Shown: positions 34,988 through 43,968 of the stretch, in pieces
Layout: each line of letters begins with the position of its first letter
Position numbering within the stretch: position 1 is the first letter of the stretch
NCBI RefSeq assembly: GCF_009900765.1
Contig: NZ_JAAABL010000016.1
Coordinates: 1-64,000 of the forward strand
Direction of reading: 5' to 3'
Length of the DNA: 64,000 nucleotides
From: Rhodovarius lipocyclicus
GTDB taxonomy: Bacteria; Pseudomonadota; Alphaproteobacteria; Acetobacterales; Acetobacteraceae
Notes under the pieces: generated by a model
Seen by the model: only the letters and a program-made list of their open reading frames with translations
What the model was told of the DNA's origin: nothing
Database searches by the model: none
Program-made: the position numbers and the translations under genes

Positions 34988-37206
34988 GCCGCATCCTCCG
35001 GCCACAGTTCCAGATCGGCCTCGCGCCCGGCCAGCCGCAGCCTGTCGCGCACCCGCCCCACCAGGTCGATCCCCAATTGCCAGGCCGTATCCCGCACATG
35101 CTGGCGCAGGGCGGCGTCGCCGGGCAGTTCGGCCGCGCAATCGGCCACCAGCCGGGCCAGCGCCCAATCATGCGGGGCCGCCAGCGACAGCGGCAGCGCC
35201 AGCCGCAGCGCGCCCGGGGCATCGCCGGCGGCCAGCAGCGCCGCCGCCACCTCCCGCTGGAACAGCGGGCCGGGCGTGCCGGGCTGATGGATGTCGTAGT
35301 CCCGCAGGGGCTTGGCCTCCGGCCGGCCGGACCAGTAGCTCCAGCCGAAGCGCTGCTGGCGGGCGTGCTCCATGCCATGGGTGAAGCGCAGCAGCCGCGC
35401 GGCCGCCGGCCCCTGCCCCGCCAGGGCCGGGCGCAGGGGGCGCATATGGCTGTGGTACAGGCGCTCATTGGACATGCCGCGCGCCATGTTCACGCTGGAG
35501 AAGCGATACAGATACAGGGCCTGGGGCACGATCAGCAGCCGCATCCCGGCGCGGGCCATGGCGGCACCGATCTCATAATCCTCGCAGCCGATGCCCGCTT
35601 CCTCGGTATAGCCGCCGAGGCTCTCGAACACGGCGCGGCGGAACATGACGTTCACGTCGCCGAACACGTTCCACACCGTGCCGGGCGCGGCCGGGCCGCC
35701 GGTGGGGAAGAACTCCACCCGGGCGGGGGCGTCCTCCGCGCGGGCATCGTGCTCGCCCCGGAACAATTGCTGATAGGAGCCGACGGCATCGGCGCCGGTG
35801 ATGGTCAGCGCGCGGACCATCAGCTCGACCTCATCCGGCAGGGCCAGGTTGTCGTCATCCATGATCAGGATGAAGTCCCCCCGCGCGGCGCGGGCGGCGC
35901 GGTTGCGGGCGGCGGCCTGCCATTCCTCGCGGCTGTTGCGCAGGATGGTCCAGCCGCGGGCCGCGAAATCATCCTCCTGCGCATCCAGGAATGCCCGCGT
36001 GGCGGCGGAGGGGCTGGCATCATCCACCAGCACCAGCTCCAGCGCCGGCCAGGTCTGGTCCTTCAGCGAGGCGATGGCCTGTTCCAGCAGCGCCGGCCGG
36101 TCGAAATGGGACATGCAGACGCTGACCAGCGGCGGCGGGTCGGGCAGCGCCACCACGGGCGGCGGGGGGGCGGCCAGCGCCAGCAGATGCGGCAACAGCG
36201 GCTGCCATGCCGGCGCCGCCATGGGCAGTGCGGCGCCGGCCAGCGGCCGCAGCGGCAGGCCCGCCGCCGCCGCGTCCAGCGCCAGCGGCTCTGTCACCGC
36301 ATCCAGGCCGGGCAGCAGCACCTGGTCGCCCGGGTGGAACAGCCGCGGCTCCAGGCGGAGGGTATCGGGCTCCGTCATCAGCTCCAGCGCGGGCTGGGCG
36401 CCGGCCAGCCCTTCCAGCAGCGCGACCATCGGGTCGGGGCCGATCCGGTCGCTCTCGGGGGGCGGGGGCAGGCACAGCGGGGGGGCGCCGGGTGGCAGGG
36501 CCAGCAGGAAGCGGCACAGCGCCTGGGCCTCCGCCACATCGGCCAGGCCGCGCGCCAGCAGCAGCCGGCCGGGCCCAGGCCCAGGCCCAGGCCCAGGCCC
36601 AGGCCCAGGCCCAGGCCGCGTATGCCCCGCGCCCAGCCCGGACAGCACGCGATGCGGGCGGGCATCGGCGGGGTGGGAGGCGCGCCACCAATCCGCCAGG
36701 GCCTGATGCGCGAAGAACAGCGCGTCCGCGCCCCCCAGCGCCGCGTCCTCGGCATGCCGGCGCAGCAGCAGCCCGGGCGTCAGCATGCCGCCGGGCCCCG
36801 CCGCCCAGGCGCTGGGGCCGGTGACGAGCAGCGCCACCGGGACGCCGGCCAGCGCCAGCCCCAATTGCCGCGCGGTCAGCAGCGGCGCGGCCAGGCCGCG
36901 CGCATCGCAGGCCAGCACCAGGTCGGGCCGCGCGGGCCGGCCGCGCAGCCATTCCAGCACCCGCCAGCCCAGCATGGCATCCGCGCCATCATGCCCGGCC
37001 AGCACATGCAGATGGATGCCCGCCCGCCGGCACAGGTCCCAGGCGCGGGTCGCGGTTTCGGGCCCGGTGGGGGAGCGGGGGATGAGCAGGTCCACCACCG
37101 CGCCTTCCGCCGCCAGCCGCCGGGCCAGGCACAGCATGGCATGGCCGGCGGGGCCGGCCTGGTGCATCCCGGGCAGGCCCGGTGCCAGCAGCAGCAGCCG
37201 GGGCAT
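34984..37206 (-). CDS. Bidomain glycosyltransferase (GT4-like plus GT2)
   Basis: A 740-residue protein. Residues 1-190 (MPRLLLLAPGLPGMHQAGPAGHA...) resemble the N-domain of a GT4 transferase. Residues about 197-212 are a Gly-Pro linker encoded by a tandem hexamer. From about 360 (VSVCMSHFDRPALLEQAIASL) a family 2 transferase follows with the DXD-type MDDDN near 449 and GIGCEDYEIG further on. The short C-terminal tail after about 640 is helical. The ATG at 37206 is the family-like start; the frame can be extended to an ATG at 37314 without a ribosome site. It is the first of three minus-strand genes, divergent from the heptose operon. Confidence 0.75.
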   Translation of the reverse strand: MPRLLLLAPGLPGMHQAGPAGHAMLCLARRLAAEGAVVDLLIPRSPTGPETATRAWDLCRRAGIHLHVLAGHDGADAMLGWRVLEWLRGRPARPDLVLACDARGLAAPLLTARQLGLALAGVPVALLVTGPSAWAAGPGGMLTPGLLLRRHAEDAALGGADALFFAHQALADWWRASHPADARPHRVLSGLGAGHTRPGPGPGPGPGPGPGPGRLLLARGLADVAEAQALCRFLLALPPGAPPLCLPPPPESDRIGPDPMVALLEGLAGAQPALELMTEPDTLRLEPRLFHPGDQVLLPGLDAVTEPLALDAAAAGLPLRPLAGAALPMAAPAWQPLLPHLLALAAPPPPVVALPDPPPLVSVCMSHFDRPALLEQAIASLKDQTWPALELVLVDDASPSAATRAFLDAQEDDFAARGWTILRNSREEWQAAARNRAARAARGDFILIMDDDNLALPDEVELMVRALTITGADAVGSYQQLFRGEHDARAEDAPARVEFFPTGGPAAPGTVWNVFGDVNVMFRRAVFESLGGYTEEAGIGCEDYEIGAAMARAGMRLLIVPQALYLYRFSSVNMARGMSNERLYHSHMRPLRPALAGQGPAAARLLRFTHGMEHARQQRFGWSYWSGRPEAKPLRDYDIHQPGTPGPLFQREVAAALLAAGDAPGALRLALPLSLAAPHDWALARLVADCAAELPGDAALRQHVRDTAWQLGIDLVGRVRDRLRLAGREADLELWPEDAA
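36572..36617. repeat. Tandem hexanucleotide repeat encoding Gly-Pro linker
   Basis: GGCCCA (plus strand) is repeated 7.7 times without error. In the coding strand it gives a run of alternating proline and glycine. Because the unit is six bases, gain or loss changes linker length without a frameshift. Confidence 0.9.
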
Positions 37207-37378
37207 GGGGGCAGTGGTCAAGCGGACTCCCGGCAGGGGCGCTGCGTTTGTGTCTGCCCCTGCATAGAACAGCCGCCGATCCGGCGCAAATTGCCGGATT
37301 AACAAGGGGTTCATGGGCTTATGGCTTGTTGCGGCGGCCCAGCCGGGCTAGCCACGTTCCCGTGACGGTGAGGTGGCG

Positions 37379-37984
37379 ATGAGTTCGGGATTCGTGACAC
37401 GCTATCTGGCGGAAACCCAGGCCATCCTGCAGGCGCTGGACCCCGCGCGCATCGAGGCGCTGGCCACCACCCTGGCCGGAGTGCGCGAGGGCGGCGGGCG
37501 GCTGTTCATCCTGGGCGTCGGCGGCTCCGCCGGCCATGCCGGGCATGCGGTGAACGATTTCCGCAAGCTCTGCGGCTTCGAGGCCTATGCCCCCACCGAC
37601 AATGTCAGCGAGCTGACGGCGCGCACCAATGACGAGGGCTGGCACACCACCTTCGCCGCCTGGCTGCGCGGCAGCCGTATCGGGCCCGCCGACGGGCTGC
37701 TGGTCTTCTCGGTCGGCGGCGGGGACAAGGAACGCGACATCTCGGCCAATATCGTCTCGGCCGTCGATCTGGCGCGGGAGGTGGGGGCCAAGGTCACCGG
37801 CATCGTGGGCCGGCAGGGCGGCTACACCGCGCTGGTGGGCGATGCGGTGGTGGTGATCCCGCCGCTGTATGCCGACCACATCACCCCCCACACCGAGGGG
37901 CTGTGCGCCGTGCTGTGGCACTGCCTGGTCAGCCACCCCGCGCTGAAGCGCGAAGCCACGAAATGGGAAAGCGCCGCACCTTGA
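37379..37984 (+). CDS. gmhA: SIS-domain phosphoheptose isomerase-like protein
   Basis: A 201-residue sugar isomerase-domain protein. LFILGVGGSAGHAGHAVNDF, FSVGGGDKERDISANIV and TPHTEGLCAVLWHCLV match the GmhA group that converts sedoheptulose-7-P to D-glycero-D-manno-heptose-7-P. The catalytic residues were not individually verified. GAGGTG precedes the ATG. It starts a seven-gene chain with overlapping starts, all on one strand, whose later members fit the GDP-heptose pathway, supporting the gmhA-like call. Confidence 0.78.
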   Translation: MSSGFVTRYLAETQAILQALDPARIEALATTLAGVREGGGRLFILGVGGSAGHAGHAVNDFRKLCGFEAYAPTDNVSELTARTNDEGWHTTFAAWLRGSRIGPADGLLVFSVGGGDKERDISANIVSAVDLAREVGAKVTGIVGRQGGYTALVGDAVVVIPPLYADHITPHTEGLCAVLWHCLVSHPALKREATKWESAAP

Positions 37985-38514
37985 GGCGCGCCGTATTCCT
38001 CGACCGCGACGGCGTGCTGAACGCCGCCCTGCGCGATGCCAAGGGCCGCCCCCTGCCCCCGCGCGACGAGGCCGGGCTGCGCATCCTGCCCGGCGTGCCC
38101 GAGGCCTGCGCGCGGCTGCGCGCGGCGGGCTTCCTGCTGATCGGCGCCACCAACCAGCCCGACATCGCGCGCGGCACCACCCCGCCCGAACTGGTGCGGC
38201 GCCTGAACGCGCTGGTGAGCCAGGCCGCGGGGCTGGACGCCATGGCGCTGTGCCCGCACGACGACGCGGATGGCTGCGGCTGCCGCAAGCCACTGCCGGG
38301 CCTGCTGACCGGGGCGGCGGAGGAACACGGGATCGCCCTGCAAGACAGCTGGATGGTGGGCGACCGCTGGCGGGACATCGCGGCGGGCCAGGCGGCGGGC
38401 TGCCGCACGGCCTTCATCCAGGCCCATTACGCCGAGCGCCAGCCGGAGGCACCAGACATCACCGTGAGCAACCTGAGCGAAGCCGTGGACCATATCCTGT
38501 CGGTGCCCGCATGA
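37963..38514 (+). CDS. gmhB: HAD phosphatase, D-glycero-D-manno-heptose-1,7-bisphosphate 7-phosphatase-like
   Basis: A 183-residue HAD-IIIA phosphatase. The nucleophile and acid are D14 and D16 in VFLDRDGVLN. The zinc-binding CxH...CxC of GmhB is present as C97, H99, C105 and C107 (ALCPHDDADGCGCRKP). The ATG lies 22 bases inside the gmhA-like gene; a TTG at 37981 overlapping the stop is an alternative start. Confidence 0.8.
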   Translation: MGKRRTLRRAVFLDRDGVLNAALRDAKGRPLPPRDEAGLRILPGVPEACARLRAAGFLLIGATNQPDIARGTTPPELVRRLNALVSQAAGLDAMALCPHDDADGCGCRKPLPGLLTGAAEEHGIALQDSWMVGDRWRDIAAGQAAGCRTAFIQAHYAERQPEAPDITVSNLSEAVDHILSVPA

Positions 38515-39227
38515 ACGCCGCCCTTTCCTTGCGGACCCGGATCTTCGCCGATGGCGCCGATCTGGAGGGCATGCGCGAAGCCGCGCGCAACCCGCTGATC
38601 CAGGGCTTCACCACCAACCCCACGCTGATGCGCAAGGCCGGTGTCGCCGATTACGAGGCCTTCGCCCGCGCGGCCATCGCCGCCATCCCCGACCGGCCGA
38701 TCAGCTTCGAGGTGTTCTCCGACGAGCTGGCGGAGATGGAGGCCCAGGCCCGGCTGATCGCGGGCTGGGGCCCCAATGTCTATGTGAAGCTGCCCATCAC
38801 CAACACGCGCGGCGAGAGCATCATCCCCGTGCTGCGGGCGCTGGCCCCGCATGGGGTGAAGTGCAACGTGACCGCGATCATGACGCTGGCGCAGCTGCGC
38901 GCGGCGTCCGACGCGCTGGCCGATGCGGCACCCAGCTGCCTGTCCATCTTCGCCGGGCGCATCGCCGACACGGGCGTGGACCCGCTGCCGCTGATGCGCG
39001 CCGCGCTGGAGATCATGGCCCCCCGCCCGCAGCAGGAGCTGATCTGGGCCTCCCCGCGTGAGGTGCTGAACCTGGTCCAGGCCGACAGCATCGGCTGCCA
39101 CATCATCACCATGACCGCCGACCTGCTGGCCAAGCTGGGCGGGATCGGGAAGGATCTGGAACGCTTCAGCCTGGAGACGGTGCAGATGTTCCGCAACGAC
39201 GCGCTGGCGGCGGGTTTCCGCCTGTGA
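38511..39227 (+). CDS. Transaldolase family protein
   Basis: A 238-residue Schiff-base aldolase. The active lysine is K93 in NVYVKLPITN, and GFTTNPTLMRKAG opens the barrel. It is of the small transaldolase/fructose-6-phosphate aldolase type rather than the long TalB type. It overlaps the neighbours (ATGA and GTGA). In this setting it could supply sedoheptulose-7-P for the heptose enzymes; that is inference from context only. Confidence 0.8.
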   Translation: MNAALSLRTRIFADGADLEGMREAARNPLIQGFTTNPTLMRKAGVADYEAFARAAIAAIPDRPISFEVFSDELAEMEAQARLIAGWGPNVYVKLPITNTRGESIIPVLRALAPHGVKCNVTAIMTLAQLRAASDALADAAPSCLSIFAGRIADTGVDPLPLMRAALEIMAPRPQQELIWASPREVLNLVQADSIGCHIITMTADLLAKLGGIGKDLERFSLETVQMFRNDALAAGFRL

Positions 39228-40180
39228 GGGTATTGGTGACCGGGGCCGCCGGCTTCATCGGCAGCAACCTGGTGGATGCCCTGCTGGCGCGCGGCGACAG
39301 CGTGGTGGGCTACGACAATTTCTCCACCGGCCAGGAACGCTTCCTGGAGGGCGCGCGGGCCAACCCCCGCTTCACCCTGGTGCGCGCCGACGTGCTGGAC
39401 CAGCCGGCCCTGACCGTGGCCCTGGCGGGGGTGGAGGCGGTGTTCCACCTGGCCGCCAACGCCGATGTGCGCTTCGGCACCGAGCACCCGCGCCGCGACC
39501 TGGAACAGAACACCATCGCCACCTTCACCGTGCTGGAGGCGATGCGCGCCGCGGGGGTGAAGCGCATCCTGTTCTCCTCCACCGGCAGCGTCTATGGCGA
39601 GACCCCCGTGATCCCGACGCCGGAGGACGCGCCGTTTCCGGTGCAGACCTCGCTGTACGGGGCCTCCAAGGTGGCGGGGGAGGGGCTGCTCAGCGCCTAT
39701 GCCGGGGGGTTCGGCTTCCACGCCACGGTGTTCCGCTTCGTCTCGATCCTGGGGCCGCGCTACACCCATGGGCATGTGTTCGACTTCGCGCGGAAACTGC
39801 TGGCCGATCCCACCCGGCTGGAGGTGCTGGGCGATGGCCGGCAACGCAAATCCTATCTGCACGTTGAGGATTGCGTGACGGCGATGCTGGTCGCGCTGGA
39901 ACGCGCGCCCGCACCCTTCGCCGTCTACAATCTGGGGCAGGATCATTATTGCCAGGTGAATGACAGCGTGGGCTGGATCACGGCGGAGTTGGGGCTGGCA
40001 CCCCGCCTGGAACACACGGGCGGGGATCGCGGCTGGATCGGGGACAACCCGTTCATCTTCCTGGACTGCGCGCGCATGCGCGCGCTGGGCTGGGCGCCGC
40101 GCCACCGCATCGAGGCCAGCGTGCGCGCCACCCTTCGCTGGATCATGGCCCACCGATGGGTTCTGGAGGCCCGCTCATGA
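39224..40180 (+). CDS. NAD-dependent sugar epimerase/dehydratase
   Basis: A 318-residue extended short-chain dehydrogenase. VTGAAGFIGSNLVDALL binds NAD. FSSTGSVYGE and SLYGASKVAGE (Tyr-xxx-Lys) form the active site, and RYTHGHVFDFARKLL is part of the substrate domain. It has the GalE/GDP-sugar epimerase build but no single known match by eye. The GTG start overlaps the transaldolase stop (GTGA). It may act on the heptose or another nucleotide sugar of the glycan. Confidence 0.82.
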   Translation: MRVLVTGAAGFIGSNLVDALLARGDSVVGYDNFSTGQERFLEGARANPRFTLVRADVLDQPALTVALAGVEAVFHLAANADVRFGTEHPRRDLEQNTIATFTVLEAMRAAGVKRILFSSTGSVYGETPVIPTPEDAPFPVQTSLYGASKVAGEGLLSAYAGGFGFHATVFRFVSILGPRYTHGHVFDFARKLLADPTRLEVLGDGRQRKSYLHVEDCVTAMLVALERAPAPFAVYNLGQDHYCQVNDSVGWITAELGLAPRLEHTGGDRGWIGDNPFIFLDCARMRALGWAPRHRIEASVRATLRWIMAHRWVLEARS

Positions 40181-41355
40181 CCGCCAGCCGCGAATTGCTG
40201 GAGGAGGCGCTGGACGGCGCCCGCATCGCCCAGTTCAGCGCCGATGTGGCGGCCGAGCTGACCGGGGCCGCCGCGACCGGGCGGCTGCTGGTCGTGGGTT
40301 CCGCCGCCCTGCCCCGCAAGATCGCGGCGGCCGTGCGCGCCGCCGGCGGCCAGGTGGCCGCCCTGGTGGAATTCGACGCCCGCTTCTGGGGGCGCGAGGT
40401 GGACGGCCTGAAGGTGCTGCCACCCGATGAGGCCCTGGCGCTGGCCGGCCCCGACGCGGTGGCGCTGGTGGGCATCTGGTCGCCCAACCACGTCCATGCC
40501 CGCACCGCCGCCTGGCTGGCCGCCCATGGCATCGCCCGCGCCTATCCGGTGCAGGCCGGCTTCTGGGCCTGGGGTGAGGGCATCGGCCCGCACTACCAGT
40601 TCGGCCCCCCCGCCCTGTATGCCGAGGCCGCCCCCCGCATCCTGGCCGTGCACGACGCGCTGGCCGATGGCGAGAGCAAGCGCCAATACGCGGGCGCCAT
40701 CGCCTGGCGCGTGCTGCTGGACGCGGCGCTGATCCCAGCCCCCCAGCCCCAGCGCATCTATTTCGACCCGGAGCTGATCCGCCTGCCGCCGGATGCGGTG
40801 GTGGCCGATATCGGCGCCTATTCCGGCGACACGCTGGCGACCTTCCTGACCTGGCAGGGGCCGGGCTTCGGCGCCTATCTGGCCTATGAGCCCGACCCGC
40901 TGAGCTTCGCGCGGCTGGTGGCGTTGCAGCAGGGGCTGCGGCCCGACATCGCGGCGCGCATCACCCCCCGGCAGATGGCGATCGGCGCCGCCCCCGGCAG
41001 CCTGTTCCTGACCCCCACCGGCACGCCCGGCACCATCACCGAAAGCCAGGCCGCCGCCGGCATGCTGGAGGTGCCCTGCGTCACGCTGGACACCGAGCTG
41101 GCGGGCGGGCGCGTGGACTACGTCAAGATCGACGCCGAGGGCGCCGAGCAGGCCGTGCTGGACGGCGCCGCCGCCAGCATCGCGGCCTGGAAGCCCTCGC
41201 TGGGCCTGTCGGCCTATCATTGGCCCGCGGACATCTTCACCCTGCCGGAATGGGCCATGCGGCATCTGCCCGGGCACAGCTTCCATCTGCGTGCGCATGA
41301 CCATGACGGCATCGACCTGGTGTTCTACGCCGTCGCCCCGGGCCACGCGCCATGA
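40177..41355 (+). CDS. FkbM-type methyltransferase with N-terminal Rossmann domain
   Basis: A 392-residue two-part protein. Residues 1-200 begin with a nucleotide-sugar-binding-like Rossmann fold (LLVVGSAALPRKIAAAV, VALVGIWSPNHVHARTAAWLAAH). Residues about 200-390 are an FkbM methyltransferase: VVADIGAYSGDTLATFL (motif I), YEPDP and YVKIDAEGAEQAVLDG. It starts as ATGA on the epimerase stop. It probably methylates a sugar hydroxyl in the glycan. Confidence 0.78.
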   Translation: MTASRELLEEALDGARIAQFSADVAAELTGAAATGRLLVVGSAALPRKIAAAVRAAGGQVAALVEFDARFWGREVDGLKVLPPDEALALAGPDAVALVGIWSPNHVHARTAAWLAAHGIARAYPVQAGFWAWGEGIGPHYQFGPPALYAEAAPRILAVHDALADGESKRQYAGAIAWRVLLDAALIPAPQPQRIYFDPELIRLPPDAVVADIGAYSGDTLATFLTWQGPGFGAYLAYEPDPLSFARLVALQQGLRPDIAARITPRQMAIGAAPGSLFLTPTGTPGTITESQAAAGMLEVPCVTLDTELAGGRVDYVKIDAEGAEQAVLDGAAASIAAWKPSLGLSAYHWPADIFTLPEWAMRHLPGHSFHLRAHDHDGIDLVFYAVAPGHAP

Positions 41356-42335
41356 TCGTCACCCGCTCGCCGCTGCGCATCTCCATCGGCGGGGGCGGGA
41401 CGGACCTGCCCAGCTACTACCAGGAACGCGAAGGCTTCCTGCTGGCCATGGCCATCCGCCAGCATGTCTATGTTTCCCTGCAGCGCACGCTGGAGGCGGG
41501 GCTGCTGCTGAAATACTCCAGCATCGAGCGGCCGGAGCGGGTGGCGGACATCCACCACCCCATCATCCGCGAGGCGCTGCTGGAACTCGGCCTGCACGCG
41601 GAAACCGCGATGGAGGTCACTTCGGTGGCCGATATCCCGGCGGGCACGGGGCTCGGTTCCTCCGGCAGTTTCACCACCGCCCTGCTGAAGGGGCTGCACC
41701 GGCTGCTGGGCCGCGACATCGCGCCCGGGGAGCTGGCCGAACAGGCCTGCCATATCGAGATCCACCGCCTGGGCGAGCCGATCGGCAAGCAGGACCAGTA
41801 TATCGCGGCGGTGGGCGGCCTCACGGCCTTCACCTTCGCCCGCGACGGGCAGGTGGTGGCCGAGGCGCTGCCCGTGGCCCCCGCGACGCTGGAGGCGCTG
41901 CACGCCAACACGCTGATGTTCTTCACCGGCCGCACCCGCAGCGCCGGCAGCATCCTGGCGGAGCAGGACAAGGCCTCCCGCACCGCCGATGCGGGCATGC
42001 TGGCGAACCTGGATCGGGTGAAGGCGCTGGGCTACGAGACCCGCGACGCCTTCCTGCGCGGCGACCTGCCCCGCTGGGGGGAGATCATGCGCGAGCATTG
42101 GGAAGCCAAGAAGAAGCGCTCCGGCGCCATGAGCAGCCCGCAGATCAACGCCTGGTACGATCTGGCCCTGCGCAACGGGGCGGTGGGCGGCAAGCTGGTG
42201 GGGGCGGGCGGCGGCGGCTTCCTGCTGTTCTACGCGCATGACCCGGCGGCGCTGCGCGCGGCCATGCGCGGCGCGGGGCTGACCGAGGTGCCGGTCGAGC
42301 TGGACAGCCAGGGCACCCAGGTGCTGGTCGGCTGA
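41352..42335 (+). CDS. hddA: GHMP kinase, heptose-7-phosphate kinase-like
   Basis: A 327-residue GHMP-superfamily kinase. The N-terminus TRSPLRISIGGGGTDLPSYY is the hallmark of the D-glycero-D-manno-heptose-7-phosphate kinase/fucokinase group. The ATP loop is PAGTGLGSSGSF (about 97-107), and GAGGGGFLLFY is motif 3. The start overlaps the methyltransferase stop (ATGA). Its position next to HddC- and GmhB-like genes supports heptose kinase over fucokinase. Confidence 0.82.
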   Translation: MIVTRSPLRISIGGGGTDLPSYYQEREGFLLAMAIRQHVYVSLQRTLEAGLLLKYSSIERPERVADIHHPIIREALLELGLHAETAMEVTSVADIPAGTGLGSSGSFTTALLKGLHRLLGRDIAPGELAEQACHIEIHRLGEPIGKQDQYIAAVGGLTAFTFARDGQVVAEALPVAPATLEALHANTLMFFTGRTRSAGSILAEQDKASRTADAGMLANLDRVKALGYETRDAFLRGDLPRWGEIMREHWEAKKKRSGAMSSPQINAWYDLALRNGAVGGKLVGAGGGGFLLFYAHDPAALRAAMRGAGLTEVPVELDSQGTQVLVG

Positions 42336-43048
42336 TGCTGCCCCCGCTCGCCATCCTGGCCGGCGGGCTGGCGACCCGGCTGCGCCCGATCACGGAAACC
42401 ATCCCCAAGGTGCTGGTGCCGGTGGCGGGCGAGCCCTTCCTGGCCCACCAGCTGCGCCTGGCGGCCGCCCAGGGGTTTTCGCGCGTGGTGCTGTGCCTGG
42501 GGCACCTGTCGGAGCAGGTGGAGGCCTTCCTGGCCGCGCGCGGGGGCGGGTTCGGGCTGGAGATCGCGATCAGCCATGAGGGGCCCACGCGGCGCGGCAC
42601 CGGCGGCGCGCTGCGCCATGCCCTGCCGCTGCTGGGGCCGGAATTCTTCGTCCTCTACGGCGACAGCTACCTGCCCATCGAGGCCGCCCCGGTCTGGGCC
42701 GCCTTCCGGGCCGCCGGCGCGCCCGCCCTGCTGACGGTGCTGCGCAACCAGGACCGCTGGGACCCCTCCAATGTGGAATTCCAGGACGGGCGGGTGCTGC
42801 GGCACGACAAGGCCGCGCGCGGCCAGCCCGGCGTGGAATGGATCGATTACGGATTGTCCGTCTTCACCGCGGGCGTGGTCGCCGGATGGCCCGCGCCCGA
42901 CCCATGGGACCTGTCGGCCCTGACCGGGGCGCTGGCGCTGGAAGGGCGGCTGGCGGGCTTTGCCGTGACCGAACGCTTCTATGAAATCGGCAAGCCCGCC
43001 GGGTTGCAGGACACGGAGGCATTCCTGGCGCAGCAAATCTTGTCTTGA
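42335..43048 (+). CDS. hddC: Nucleotidyltransferase, heptose-1-phosphate guanylyltransferase-like
   Basis: A 237-residue sugar nucleotidyltransferase. LAILAGGLATRLRPITETIPKVLVPV is the pyrophosphorylase signature, and LYGDSYLPIE and FYEIGKPAGLQDTEAFL follow. The build fits HddC/RfbF-like enzymes that make GDP- or NDP-heptose. TGATG junction with the kinase. Last gene of the operon; nucleotide specificity cannot be read from sequence. Confidence 0.82.
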   Translation: MLPPLAILAGGLATRLRPITETIPKVLVPVAGEPFLAHQLRLAAAQGFSRVVLCLGHLSEQVEAFLAARGGGFGLEIAISHEGPTRRGTGGALRHALPLLGPEFFVLYGDSYLPIEAAPVWAAFRAAGAPALLTVLRNQDRWDPSNVEFQDGRVLRHDKAARGQPGVEWIDYGLSVFTAGVVAGWPAPDPWDLSALTGALALEGRLAGFAVTERFYEIGKPAGLQDTEAFLAQQILS

Positions 43049-43213
43049 TCCGGGTTTTTCCTTACCCACATCGGGACTGGGAGAATGAAAAGCCGGCCAT
43101 CACAAGAAAAACCTTTGGCCGCCAACAATTCGCCGCGATCCGCGTTCATCTTTCGACCATGGCACCACCCCATCCCCCCAAACCCCGGGGCGGTGCCGAA
43201 CAGGAGGGCAGCC

Positions 43214-43582
43214 ATGCGCCGCCTCACATTCGCCGCCATGATCACCGCCGCCGGGCTGGCCCTGACGGGTTGCGTGGAGCCGGGCTATGGCTATGGCGGG
43301 CCGGTCTATAGCGGCGGCTACTATGGCGGCGGCTATGGTGGCGGCTATGGCCGTCCCTATTACGCCGCGCCGCGCAGCTATTACGCGCCGCCCCCGCGCG
43401 CCTATTACGCGCCGCCCCCGCCGCGCCCCCAATGGGGCGGTGGTGGCGGCTGGGGCGGCGGCGGGCGGCCGGCTCCGCAATGGGGTGGCGGCGGCGGCCG
43501 GCCGCAGCAATGGGGCGGCGGGGGTGGTGGCGGCGGCGGCCGGCCGCGGTCCATCCAGGAATGGGCACGCGGCCAGCGCTGA
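43214..43582 (+). CDS. Gly/Tyr-rich lipoprotein
   Basis: A 122-residue protein. A leader ending LALTGC gives a lipobox with Cys20. The mature part is a low-complexity sequence rich in Gly, Tyr, Pro and Trp (repeated YYGGGYGGGYG, then PPPRAYYAPPPP, then QWGGGGG blocks) and ends RPRSIQEWARGQR. AGGAGG lies six bases before the ATG. Such composition suggests an extended, possibly self-associating envelope protein; no known family. Confidence 0.7.
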   Translation: MRRLTFAAMITAAGLALTGCVEPGYGYGGPVYSGGYYGGGYGGGYGRPYYAAPRSYYAPPPRAYYAPPPPRPQWGGGGGWGGGGRPAPQWGGGGGRPQQWGGGGGGGGGRPRSIQEWARGQR

Positions 43583-43609
43583 ATCTTGCCCTGCCCCGCG
43601 CGCTGCGGG

Positions 43610-43638
43610 TTGCGTCCCGGGGAATGGCGGCTTATACG
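43610..43638 (+). promoter_or_regulatory. Candidate rpmE promoter
   Basis: TTGCGT (43610-43615) and TATACG (43633-43638) are 17 bases apart, giving a 66-base or so leader before rpmE. By eye only. Confidence 0.4.
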
Positions 43639-43710
43639 CCCGCATTCCTGCGGGGCCGGACCGGGCGCCGTGTAAGCTGACACGTAGTCGAGAGAGCCGA
43701 GAGTAGCGCC

Positions 43711-43938
43711 ATGAAGTCCGACACCCATCCCGAGTACCACGCCATCACCGTGGTGATGACCGACGGCTCCAGCTTCCAAACGCGCTCCTGCTACGGCAAG
43801 GAAGGCGACACGCTGCGCCTGGACATCGACCCCAAGAGCCACCCGGCCTGGACCGGCGTGCAGCGCATCATGGACACCGGCGGCCAGGTCGCCAAGTTCA
43901 ACAAGAAGTTCGCCGGGCTGGGCCTGAAGCGCGGCTGA
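43711..43938 (+). CDS. rpmE: Ribosomal protein L31
   Basis: A 75-residue L31 starting [20 protein letters not shown] and carrying [12 protein letters not shown] and [11 protein letters not shown]. It lacks the four zinc cysteines, having only one cysteine (RSCYGKEGD), so it is the zinc-free form common in alphaproteobacteria. A terminator follows. Confidence 0.95.
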   Translation: MKSDTHPEYHAITVVMTDGSSFQTRSCYGKEGDTLRLDIDPKSHPAWTGVQRIMDTGGQVAKFNKKFAGLGLKRG

Positions 43939-43968
43939 GCCGCCCTTCTCCATCTCGCGGAAGGCTTG

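Noticed and set aside
36572-36617. Phase-variable on/off repeat
   Set aside because: The unit is six bases, so copy changes stay in frame.
33317-37302. Several 600-740-codon plus-strand frames opposite the glycosyltransferases
   Set aside because: GQR/AHP-rich antisense translations without domains.
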